64,000 nt of DNA. Source: Ustilago trichophora. Lineage: Eukaryota; Basidiomycota; Ustilaginomycetes; Ustilaginales; Ustilaginaceae. The position numbers and the translations under genes were made by a program. The stretch lies in NCBI GenBank assembly GCA_900323505.1, contig OOIN01000036.1:310001-374000 (forward strand). Direction: 5' to 3'. Of this stretch, positions 1-10,700 are shown in pieces (the first letter of the stretch is position 1; every line of letters begins with the position of its first letter). Below the pieces are notes generated by a model, which had not been told where the DNA came from, ran no database searches, and was given only the letters and a program-made list of their open reading frames with translations.

Positions 1-1
1 G

Positions 2-229
2 GAGCAGACGCTGTTGGATTTGAAGTATCTGCTGATGGAGGCAAAACAGAGGATTCCACCGTTCTTGGCCGCTATCGAGGATCCGAGATTGGCAGCAGCG
101 GGTGGAAAGGTGTCAAGTTGTCCCGTTTGCGGTGGTCTGGGTCACAGCATCAGAGACTGTCCCAAGTTGGAGGACAACCAGAGGAGACAGACGGCTCAAT
201 TCTCCAGAGGAGACGAGGGAGGTTACTAG
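2..229 (+). CDS. DDX41: DDX41/Abstrakt-type DEAD-box RNA helicase, C-terminal end (5' truncated by window)
   Basis: Only the last 75 codons lie in the window, reading in frame from base 2 to a TAG at 227-229. The segment starts with TLLDLKYLLMEAKQRIPPFL, the end of the helicase C-terminal region. A CCHC zinc knuckle follows (CPVCGGLGHSIRDC, spacing C-x2-C-x4-H-x4-C) and then DCPKLE. This helicase tail plus a single knuckle is the signature of DDX41/Abstrakt proteins, which act in pre-mRNA splicing in the nucleus. The helicase core motifs lie upstream of the window and cannot be checked. The gene converges on the ubiquitin-eS31 gene. Confidence 0.85.
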   Translation, partial: EQTLLDLKYLLMEAKQRIPPFLAAIEDPRLAAAGGKVSSCPVCGGLGHSIRDCPKLEDNQRRQTAQFSRGDEGGY

Positions 230-633
230 TCGTCGACCCATTCAAGCTTACCCGGGCGCTCCTTCTCACTCCATCTCATCTTATTCCACATCGCAACATG
301 TTCATGTATTTGTACCCACTCTATGCTCAACCGATGTCACATCCATCTTCGATCAGCTTTGACAGATGAGAAACTTTACACGGGAAGCTCATAAAACACA
401 GACGAAACACAAGATCAAGGGATGGACCATGCAGAACGACAAATTGGCATTTCGAAGAGAGTGCGGTCAACCATCGTGAGACACAGAACTGAGGGACATC
501 AGCAACTGCGAACAAGTCAGGCGTACACATGGGAGGTGACCATCGAAAATGGGATCAAAGGGTCGTTATTGACCTGAAGACATGGTGGGTGTGGTGGGGT
601 GAGTGGCTTGCACTGAGGAGATCAGAAGTGCAT
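230..633. other. intergenic, convergent 3' flanks
   Basis: About 400 bases between the stop of the helicase and the stop of the ubiquitin-ribosomal fusion on the other strand. It should hold both 3' UTRs. No conserved ORF, repeat or RNA gene was seen. Confidence 0.6.
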
Positions 634-1907
<1,274 letters not shown>

Positions 1908-2831
1908 TCAATTGAGGTCCAGATCAAAGGCGTCCTCATCATCTTCCTGTCTCTGCTGCTGTTCTCGAAGGTGCGAGTAGGAACTAGCAAAGTCGGTAGC
2001 TGGCAACTCGTCCTGATCCTCCATCATCTCGTCGGCCGGCTGTTCTGCCATGGGAGCGCCATTGAGCATCTCCTGACTGTTCAGGATGCCCTGTCGCATC
2101 ATTGCATCTGACGGGAAGGGCATTTCCTGAGGCATGGAGGGTATGGCTGGATCGTAGTATGCTGCCGCACGCTTTGCATACTGGTTGTAATCTGCCCCTA
2201 GAGTGAGCTGTTCTGGAGCAGGCTGACCATCTCCCGCCCCTTCTTCCGGCTTCGCCTCGCCCGTCAGCTTCGTCGTAGCAGCAGCGGCAGCAGCAACTTG
2301 AGGTAGCTTGTATCCGGGAGGAGCAGAGGTATACTTGGCCAATCTCTGCGCGTACGACAGCAGAGTTGCATGGCTAATCGGCTGCTTCTCGGCCCTGTCT
2401 ATCGACGCTACCTCTTCCTCAGATAGGCGGGTGATCTCGGTCAGCTCCGAGTTGATCTGACTCAACTCCAGGATCGCTTGCCTCGTCTGCTTGTCGCGTC
2501 GCTTGGCATGCGCTTGTAGACGCTCGATCTTGGACTGGTTGATGGCATGCTGATGGGCAATCTGGATACGTGAGCTTAGAAGCTGGTCCACATCTTGAAG
2601 AGCGGAAATTATGCTGTCGATATCGTTGACGGCCCAGGTCTTGTCTGCAGTTGGATCTGATATTGACTTGGCTTTGGAGAGGGCAGGATTCTCTATGAGG
2701 GTGAACAGTTGTTTTGTGAGCTCCGAGTAGGCACCGAGGGTTGAGAGGAGGAGTGAAGAGGTTGTGGGCTCCTCTTTTGACGTCGAGGATGGGCCGGCCT
2801 TGGCCGAAGACGATGCTGCTGCGGCAGGCAT
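1908..2831 (-). CDS. MED4: Mediator complex subunit 4
   Basis: 307 aa. After a Ser/Ala-rich start comes an alpha-helical region with Med4 features: LGAYSELTKQLFTLIE, a coiled-coil stretch around the DVDQLLSSRIQIAHQH and HAKRRDKQTRQAILEL segments, and then ISHATLLSYAQRLAKYTSAPPG, the conserved Med4 block with the family's 'YA.rls..tsAPPg' pattern. The tail is acidic (QEDDEDAFDLDLN), as in many fungal Med4 proteins. Med4 belongs to the Mediator middle module in RNA polymerase II transcription. The ORF stays open to 3059, but the extra 76 residues are low quality and overlap the promoter shared with the SPF45 gene, so the Met at 2831 was chosen. Confidence 0.85.
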   Translation of the reverse strand: MPAAAASSSAKAGPSSTSKEEPTTSSLLLSTLGAYSELTKQLFTLIENPALSKAKSISDPTADKTWAVNDIDSIISALQDVDQLLSSRIQIAHQHAINQSKIERLQAHAKRRDKQTRQAILELSQINSELTEITRLSEEEVASIDRAEKQPISHATLLSYAQRLAKYTSAPPGYKLPQVAAAAAATTKLTGEAKPEEGAGDGQPAPEQLTLGADYNQYAKRAAAYYDPAIPSMPQEMPFPSDAMMRQGILNSQEMLNGAPMAEQPADEMMEDQDELPATDFASSYSHLREQQQRQEDDEDAFDLDLN

Positions 2832-3157
2832 ATTGGATTCTTCCCCCCTCTGTTGTGGTCCAGCCCGTTTGTGGACCAGGGTGGAGCTGTGAGAATGAGG
2901 GACGGTGATGGTGGACAAAGGATGATGAATGTTTGGACAACTGCATGGCGCGTGCACTTTTGCATTTTTGGCCGAAATTCCGGCGTCCACAAGGAACCCT
3001 TGAACCTTGACTTTTTCCGTATGCCGATGTTGCATTCTGATACACAATCTTTGTCCCACTCATAAGGCTATGACCTTCACCATTCGCCTTGTACCCCCCC
3101 AGCCCACCTTCATGGTTCGCACACACTCGCAGCTCTGAGTTGACTCTTGAAAACACG
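2832..3157. promoter_or_regulatory. divergent promoter region, MED4 / SPF45-like gene
   Basis: 326 bases separate the starts of two divergently transcribed genes and must contain both promoters. No clear TATA box was seen on either strand. Confidence 0.5.
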
Positions 3158-5453
3158 ATGCCGGCCGCAAACCAGGCCTTTCGAGGAGCTTCGCTCTACT
3201 CGGGCATCTTTGATACCAACGAACAGGATCCCTCATCATCAAAGCCACAGGACCCTGCAACTACCGCAGGAAACGGCAGCAGCACATCACAGCAGGACGG
3301 CTCCTCCTCTCTGTCCACATCCAGATCCGATGCTGTTGCAAGCGATGCAACCGGCGCATCCAAGTCTTCAGGTACACTTCTAAAAGCAATCTCCTCCGCA
3401 CGCTCCAACCTTGCACACCCCTTCCACAGTGTCACCTGCTGTGGATGAGAGCGGTTGCGGTATGGTATCGCGTGTAAGAGGAGCTAGCGTGTACAGAGAT
3501 CATGCGAACAGCGGTGCTCACTGACTTTTATCATCCCCCCCTTGAATCTTGCTCTTACCCCTACCCACCGGCTCACATTCATGATGTTGACGCGAAACAG
3601 GCTGGTCTGCAGCACTGCGGTTCGCACCACGAAGGACAGCAGCTGCCGCAAAGTCAAAAGCGCGACCCAATGCCGCATTTGTAGCCTCTTTTGCCCCAGC
3701 TGCGGCCTCGAGCATCGATACAGCTGAGCCACCGAAAGGGGCGCTGAGCCGAGCACCTGGCGTAGCCCCGAAGCCACCGTCTACAGCTTCGGAACCTTCC
3801 ACAAGCGCAGCCGAAGCACCACCCTCCCAACCCACCAAACTCACAGAAAAGCTTCCATCTGCTTCAGTCGACACCTCGGACCTGAATCTGACGGCTCTAG
3901 CCCTCCCTCACACGGATACAGATGACGCCTGGCTAATCTCGCAACTTCAAGAGCATCCCGTTACCGAACCACCGCCTTTCACACTTCCGCCCGAGGAGAT
4001 CGAACGCGACAGACAGCTCATCCGGAAAGCCGTCGCAGCAGCGCGTGGCAACGACCACTACTACGAACACGACTTTGATGGTGCAGAAGAGGACGAAGAT
4101 GTCAATGGGTTCTTGTCGACGAGTGTCGGCAAACGTGCCAGCAAGAAGAGGGTAAGTTATGATGGTTCAACTTTGACATGGAAACTGGTGAGAGGGGACG
4201 ATGAATGCTGACAATGTCAAAGTCGTTTCTTTGCGTGTATGGTGCAGAAAAAGAGGAGAAGAGGAAACTCTCCACCACCAGGACCCAATATGAACGCCGA
4301 CTACGATCCCCGCGTTCCCAACGACTACATTGCGTACAAGCGGATAGTGTATGAAAGGCGCAAGGCCGAGCTGGAGTATTCAAAGTGGCACGAACAGCAG
4401 GAAGAGGAAGGATATGGTGAGGAGGAAGGATGGGAGGAGGAAGAGGAAGTGGAGGATAGACGGTTTGTCCGATTCCCTCCTCCTCCATCTCTTCTTCAAA
4501 ACCATCATCCCACTCCCGAAGTGGAAAGGAAGGAGGAGGATTCTTCACCGGCGTCAACAGTGCCAGCGCGGGTGTCGACGGGAGAAGAAGCCTATGCGAG
4601 ACGAGTTGCCATGTCTGCCGCTGCTACGGCGCCCGCGGTCAGTGGGGAAGAGGCATACCAGCGCAGAGTGGCCATGTCAAGTGCAGTCTCTGGAGAGGAG
4701 GCGTACCAGCGTCGAGTAGCATTGTCACAAGCATCTCCACCGGGTCCACCACCAGGTCCACCACCGGGTCCACCACCAGGTCCACCGCCAGGTCCACCAC
4801 CACCGCCAGCACCAGCACCGCAATCAGACCTCACAGCAAGACAGTCAGCAGCAGCAGCCATCGCTGCACGCCTCGCAAAACTCGTGCCCCCTCCTCCTCC
4901 ATCTGTTGCCCCGATCCCATCTTCGGATCCAAACACATTCGCCGAGCGTCTTTTAACCTCTCAAGGCTACATCCCGGGAACTCCGCTCGGCAATCCCTCC
5001 TCCAACACCCACGGCCTCCTCGTCCCCCTCACCATCACCAAATCCACCCCCACCTCTTCTCGAGGTACCATCCACAACCCTTCCCAGTCGCACCAAACCA
5101 ATCTCGAAGCGGCCAAATATGGCAGCATCACAGCTTCACCTATCATTGTACTTCTCAACATGGCCACCCCTGCCGACCTGCACGGTACTGCCCGGGAGGA
5201 ATTGGTCGAAGACATTGCGGGTGAATGTGGCAAGTTTGGAATCGTAAAACGGATTCTGCCTCACTCTGTGGAAGGAAACGGGGTTAAAGGGGAGGTGAGG
5301 GTGTTTGTACAGTTCTCAGGCGAAGCAGGCAGTTGGAAGGCGGTGAGGAAGCTAGACGGGAGATGGTTTGAGGGTAGACAAGTGCTGGCGTTTTACTATG
5401 ATGAAGCTGCATTTCAAAGAGGAGAGTTGGATCTGCCTCTCAACCGCGCATAA
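3158..5453 (+). CDS. SPF45/RBM17-like splicing factor with C-terminal UHM
   Basis: Three exons restored by hand: 3158-3371, 3601-4151 and 4248-5453, giving 656 aa. Introns are 229 and 96 nt (donors GTACAC and GTAAGT, acceptors ACAG and GCAG, with CTGAC-type branch sequences). Exon 1 starts SLYSGIF, like the SPF45 N-terminus. The first junction rebuilds WSAALRFAPRR, a conserved SPF45 motif, which supports the splice. DPRVPNDYIAYKR matches the SPF45 'DPmfPNDYe' block. Next come three GEEAYxRRVA(M/L)S repeats, a PPG-rich run (about residues 419-445), a degenerate G-patch (about 485-536) and a UHM-type RRM (about 552-650) ending in RWF. SPF45 binds ULM ligands of early spliceosome proteins in alternative 3' splice-site choice. 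Confidence 0.85.
4738..4806 (+). repeat. CCACCAGGT-type minisatellite coding for PPG repeats
   Basis: Tandem copies of a 12-base unit (CCACCAGGTCCA and close variants) inside the SPF45-like gene encode a run of PPGP units. Neighbouring copies differ at the third codon base, so the array is not freshly expanded. It lies between the GEEAY repeats and the degenerate G-patch. Confidence 0.8.
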
Positions 5454-5663
5454 ACTGTCTTTCGTCACAGGGTCGATTTGGAAGCAATGCAGACAAATCC
5501 AACGTCTGAAAGCAGAGAAAACATACTTTGTTCATTCATTTGGGTTCGTGTGTGTACAAGTTGAGGATATCTTTTGAGGGAGAGCGAGAAAAGAGTTGTG
5601 CTGCCATTGTGATTGTCGTGTTATAGAATTTGATGTTGTGTGAAGAGGCGTGTGGGAATGGAC

Positions 5664-6854
5664 TTAGGGCTTGGGCACGCGCAAAGTCTTGCTAACCATA
5701 GCCGTAGCCCAGCCAAGCCAGAGGAATGCGAGCCAATGACCCTGAATCTTGCCCACGCATTCCGCCCACTCTCGTGCCGCCCTGACACCGAAGCCCGGTA
5801 CCAAACCGAAGAGCTGTGCGAGCTGAGCGCTGACGTCGATGGTGAAAGTTCCAAGAGGAACGCCCCTTCCGCTGAAGCTGTCGGGCAGATACTCTCGGAG
5901 GGAGCCAGTGAAAGTCAAGCCCTTGCTCGAAATGTAGCCTCTCTCCTTGGCCAGAGCGATGGGCAATCCTCCAGGTTCAATGCGTCCCGTAAGGAGGCAC
6001 ACAGCCATTCCACCAACCAGAACCAACGACGAAGGAATGGGAAGACCTTCAAAGTACCTCGCCTTACCCGTGCTGTCGTGAGGGATGCTGGCAGCGGTCA
6101 CGTTGAACCTGGCCAGCCTTGCGACTCCGGCACATACAAACAGGGTCAAGATGAAGCTGTCCAGACCTCCACGCAGACCGAGCGCATAAGCGGCGAAGGC
6201 GGGTGCAGCACCAAACGACAGCGAGTCGGCAAGCGAGTCCAACTCCTGTCCCAACATGCTGCTGCTCTTTCTCCAACGTGCGACCTTTCCGTCGAGCAAA
6301 TCGAAGATGGCACCGAAGAGGGGGAACCACAGAGCCAACCAGGCATGTTTAGGATCGCTAGTGATCAGATACCGGGCGGAAGCAAAGAGCGACTGTGCAC
6401 CGCAAAAGGCGTTCATCAGAGTAAACGCATCTGCCAGGTGGAAATTGCGGACTAGAGAGAAATGACCGTCTGTCTCGATAAATTTGAGCAGTTCACTCGA
6501 CTGGACGTCGTTCGGTGTAGCTGAAGACTTGTTGGAGGCATTCTTGCGCTGACGCACATTCTTTGCTCCAGCAGCGGGGGAGGAGAGCTGTTGCTTTGTC
6601 ATTTTGGCCTGAAGGTTCGAAGGAGCAAGTGCAGATCCGAGCGAAGAGGTGGCAGTAAGTTGTGTTGCACCTTTGGAGGCCACACCTGATGTAGGATGGG
6701 ATTGGGGTACGGGAGTGACGAGAGAAGAAGGAGCTTGCGGATCGTCAGTGTGGTGGGAAAAGGCAGTGCTGGGGGAAAGGGTAGCGCGGGAAGTGTCGGT
6801 GGAGGCGTTATCGACAAGCGTAGGATCTGTGATGGCTGGTATGGTTCCAGGCAT
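5664..6854 (-). CDS. CHO1: CDP-diacylglycerol-serine O-phosphatidyltransferase (phosphatidylserine synthase)
   Basis: 396 aa. The CDP-alcohol phosphatidyltransferase signature is complete: D-G-x2-A-R-x(8)-G-x3-D-x3-D in the segment starting DGKVARWRK and running on to ELDSLAD. It is flanked by hydrophobic helices (for example AWLALWFPLFGAIFDLL, SFILTLFVCAGVARLARF and SSLVLVGGMAVCLL). RYFEGLPIPSS is a conserved block of the yeast Cho1 type. It makes phosphatidylserine from CDP-DAG and serine in the ER membrane. The first 130 residues are Ser/Thr-rich and likely cytosolic. The reading frame is open to 7172, but that part translates an (A)n tract into poly-Phe and is not coding, so the Met at 6854 was taken. 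Confidence 0.93.
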   Translation of the reverse strand: MPGTIPAITDPTLVDNASTDTSRATLSPSTAFSHHTDDPQAPSSLVTPVPQSHPTSGVASKGATQLTATSSLGSALAPSNLQAKMTKQQLSSPAAGAKNVRQRKNASNKSSATPNDVQSSELLKFIETDGHFSLVRNFHLADAFTLMNAFCGAQSLFASARYLITSDPKHAWLALWFPLFGAIFDLLDGKVARWRKSSSMLGQELDSLADSLSFGAAPAFAAYALGLRGGLDSFILTLFVCAGVARLARFNVTAASIPHDSTGKARYFEGLPIPSSLVLVGGMAVCLLTGRIEPGGLPIALAKERGYISSKGLTFTGSLREYLPDSFSGRGVPLGTFTIDVSAQLAQLFGLVPGFGVRAAREWAECVGKIQGHWLAFLWLGWATAMVSKTLRVPKP

Positions 6855-7052
6855 CAATTTCTGAAGTGTATGTAGAAGTAGACCGTATCGATGTGAAGTT
6901 GATGGTGGTGAGAAGAAAGGATGAGAGTAAGACGATGAGCAGAAGAATGAATGACGAAGATGCTTTAGATGCACGGTGCAATTCTTCGACGAGTGAAAAG
7001 AGGTGGCGCTGGAATGAATGACGCGAACACACACGCACGTCGTCATTTTTTG

Positions 7053-7083
<31 letters not shown>

Positions 7084-7771
7084 AAAAAAAAAAAGGAAGA
7101 CAACTCGCCAAAAAACAGAGCAGTGGCGGTGTCACACTCCAGTTTGACGCACAGACACATGATGAGTGTCAAAGTACGTTAGTGGCGATGTGGAGAATGA
7201 AGAGACAGCAACAGAGCAGTCTCGCGTCAATTCAATTTCGCACGTGTATCAAAATTTTAGTAGAAATGTTAGGAAACGCTTTCACACATCTTTCGGCAGA
7301 AAAGGGCGCGCCATTCACGCCTCGTCCGACAGCGACAGCAACAGCGACAACGACAACGACAACCACAACGACGCACAGTCGTTTCTCTCTCTTCTCTGCT
7401 TTCAACGCATTCGTCTTGTGGTTTCATCGCTTCCAATCGGTTCATTTCAGACGCATACAACCACTCACATCAACTCCATCTAGGATCAGACGTGTCCGCA
7501 CGGTCGACGATAGCTTCGGTGCGATTCTTCGAAGATCATACACGCCTGCTGTCACGTCTTCCTACCGCGTCCTACTTGGCGCTGCCATCACTCTTCAGCA
7601 GCTGGCGGATATCGTGTCATCAAAAGCAATGCGCCTGTACTCGGACAGCAACGGTTCCTAATCTCTTCATCCCTCGAACAAGCCTAACTTACACCGACAG
7701 CACCACCGTGATTATCACCAGCTCCGCGTATCTTCTACGGGACGCACCCGCGTCGCACAGCTCTACCCAGC
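6855..7771. promoter_or_regulatory. divergent promoter region, CHO1 / PAN2, with A-rich tract
   Basis: About 900 bases between two divergent genes. It contains three A5G units followed by a 22-nt A tract at 7073-7094, and a CGACAA/CAGCGA-type repeat at 7328-7373. Several overlapping ORFs cross it, including one of 230 codons, but they only translate the simple repeats. A-rich tracts in fungal promoters commonly mark nucleosome-poor DNA; that role is inferred here. Confidence 0.5.
7073..7094 (+). repeat. poly(A) tract, 22 nt
   Basis: Uninterrupted A22, preceded by AAAAAG units, in the intergenic space between CHO1 and PAN2. Confidence 0.9.
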
Positions 7772-10700
7772 ATGGCCGACTGGAGCGAGCATGCCCATTA
7801 TGGCAACGCCAACGGGCCCATGGGCCTTCCACCAGCCGTCACTGCGCTCACCTTTGACCCCTACAGCGAACTTCTCTGGCAAGGCACCTCTTTTGGCACC
7901 GTCTCCTCGCTCTACTCTCCCCAACTATCTCGCTATACTTCCTACGCTGCCCACGGTGTGCCTACTCGACCCTCACCCACAAAAGGCATCCTCGCCGACG
8001 AGCGACACATCTTTTCGATCGGCGACAATGGCATCAAGTGCTCGCAGCGTCGAGGTCTGGCAAAGTGGACGACGCTTACACAGGATATGAGCACCAATGC
8101 GATGAATCTTGTTTCCATGTGCGCGTCGCCGCTCGCCGCCAGCTCGGACATCGTTGCTGCCGGGCTATCCCAGTCGGCTGCGAATACGGGCGAGATCGAT
8201 AACGACAATGACCTCATCGTGGCGGTCAACAACAGCACAGGTGCGGTGGTTCGTAGCGTTGCCTCGGAAGCACCCATCGTTCATGTCCGCAAGAGTGGCA
8301 GATACGTATGCGCAGGAACGGTAAACGGTCATGTTCAGCTTCGCGATCCTCGTACGCTCAAGGTCGAACACCGCTTGCATGCCCATCCTGGAGGCCTGGT
8401 TGATGTTCAGGCAGATGGCCACATTCTCTATTCAGTAGGGTGGACCGTTCGTCAAGGTCATCCTGTGCCAGAACCGCTCATCAAGGTGCATGATCTGCGA
8501 ACCATGCGTGCGCTCGTACCCATCCCTTTTGCTGCTCCTGGTGGTCCATCACTGCTGGCGATTCATCCGAAACTCTCATCCACCGTCATCGTCTCCGCTC
8601 CACAGGGCCAATTTCAGATTGTCGACATTGCCACACCGGGCGAAGGCAGATTCTTCTACACCAACGCTACCTCCTTTACCACATCACTTGCCATCTCCCC
8701 CTCTGCCGACTACATCGCATTCGGCGAAGCAGATGGTAGTGTCCGCCTCTGGAGCAGTTCCTCCGATACCTCGAATCTCCGCTTCAACACCTTTGCATCT
8801 TCAGCGCTCGAGTTCCCCGACATGGCCGAACCCTCTCCCTTTGTCAACTGGTCCACAGAGACTCCGCTTTCCTCCATCGGTATGCCCCACTACAACGAAA
8901 AGCTCATGTCCTTCTTCGACTACGAACAGTACGTCTCGGAAGCATCGCCGCTCTTCAACCCGCCGTCCAAGGTCGATCCTGCCGTGCTCAACAACCTCAA
9001 GACCGTCGATTACTTGGGCTATGCCAGCTTGCCACCGCATCTGAGGGGCAAGAGGAATGTCGTATCCGGCAAGGGGCCCGGAGGCATTCGTGCAAGCGCG
9101 TTACACAGGCCAGAAGATAGGAAGAAGATCGGCATCCCCCTCTTCAGAAGCGAAAAGGAGAAGGAGCAGAGTAAGAAGGCAGCCGCTGCAGCTGCTGCTG
9201 GCATCACGCCTGCGGATAAGAAGAAGAAGAAGGCTGAACGTAAGAGAACAGAGGCTGGGTCGGACAGTGTCTCGACCTCGACAGATTCTAGATTCGAGCG
9301 AAAGACGGCTTCCGACAGCACAGCATCGCGCGGCACCACAAGCACCTCCAAGTTGGGAGCCAAAGGAGACAGTCCTGCAGACGACTCGGGCAAGAGCCCC
9401 AAGGATGGGGATAACGCTTCTGCCCACGAGGAAGACTCGGACGAGACCACCGACGACAGCGACGCATCCGACGAAGAAGAAGGTCAAGAAGACGTCGAAA
9501 CTGCAGAAGCCATGCTTTCCAAGGGTCAAATGCCTTCGTACTACCGTCTCAAAACGATTCAATACTCTCGCTTCGGTGTCGAGGACTTTGACTTCGACTT
9601 TTACAACAAGACCCAGTACAGCGGTCTCGAGACGCACATCCAGAACTCGTATGCCAACTCGTACTTGCAAGCTCTTCACTACCTGCCTCCGTTCCGCGAG
9701 ACGGCCAAGGCGCACATCTTGCAGAATTGTCCACGCGAGAATTGCCTGCTGTGCGAGGCTGGATTCTTGTTCCGTATGCTGGAGGACGCAAAAGGTGCCA
9801 ATTGCCAGGCGAGCAACTTCCTCCGCGCGTTCGGAAACAGTCACAAGGCAGCCAGCTTGGGCCTGATGGATCGCGAGGATGGTCTCACCAACATCTCGAG
9901 TGGAAGCGGCGCTGGCAAGAACGAGATCGTCTACAGTCAGCTGGTACAGACGCTCAATCGGTTCGTGCTGGATTGTACGGCCAACGAGGCGCAGGCGTTT
10001 CCGCAGGGTGGCGCCTCTGCGACTGGTACCGCACCAGCTCGAGCATCAACAACGGGCGCACCGCCTGGTCTCGGCCCCCCCATGAGCAGCAACCGAGGAG
10101 GAAATGGAGGAGGTGCTGGACGAAGGATGCAACCCGACCCAGCATCCCCCACATCCGCAATGTCAGCAGCAGAGTCCGTCCCGTCCGCAGCTTCTTCCTC
10201 CATCGCCAAGCTCTTCTCGCTCAACACGGTGACCAAAACAGTCTGCATCCACTGTGGCCGCGAGTCGAACCGCAACCATCCATTGCTTTCGGTGGATCTC
10301 ATCTACCCACGCCGACCCATGTCCAACGAGCCTGCGCCGCCGTCCGACTTTGCATCTGTTCTGCGGGCATCGCTGGTACGCGAAGTGCAGAACAGAGCCC
10401 CTTGCAGAGCTTGTCAGTTCACCGCCATGTTCCGCACCCGTCGAGTCATGCCGACGACTGCAGAGCTACCGCGAGTGCTGTCGGTCAATGCGGCTATCCA
10501 GGCTCCAGAGCACCTCCACTATTGGCTGGACGAGAATCAGAACAGTAACAAGGGTCCACCTATGGGTCCTGGTCGTCAGGGAGGACCCATGCAACAGCAA
10601 CAACAGCAGCAGCAGCAACCATACAGCAAGATGGCGTACATGGGTATGCACGGTCCCAACAACAACAATGGCAACCGTCGTGGTGGCGGACCTCCCCTCC

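Noticed and set aside
6969..7661. 230-codon ORF in the CHO1/PAN2 promoter
   Set aside because: It is made of poly-Lys from the A tract and poly-Thr from the CGACAA repeat; no conserved part.
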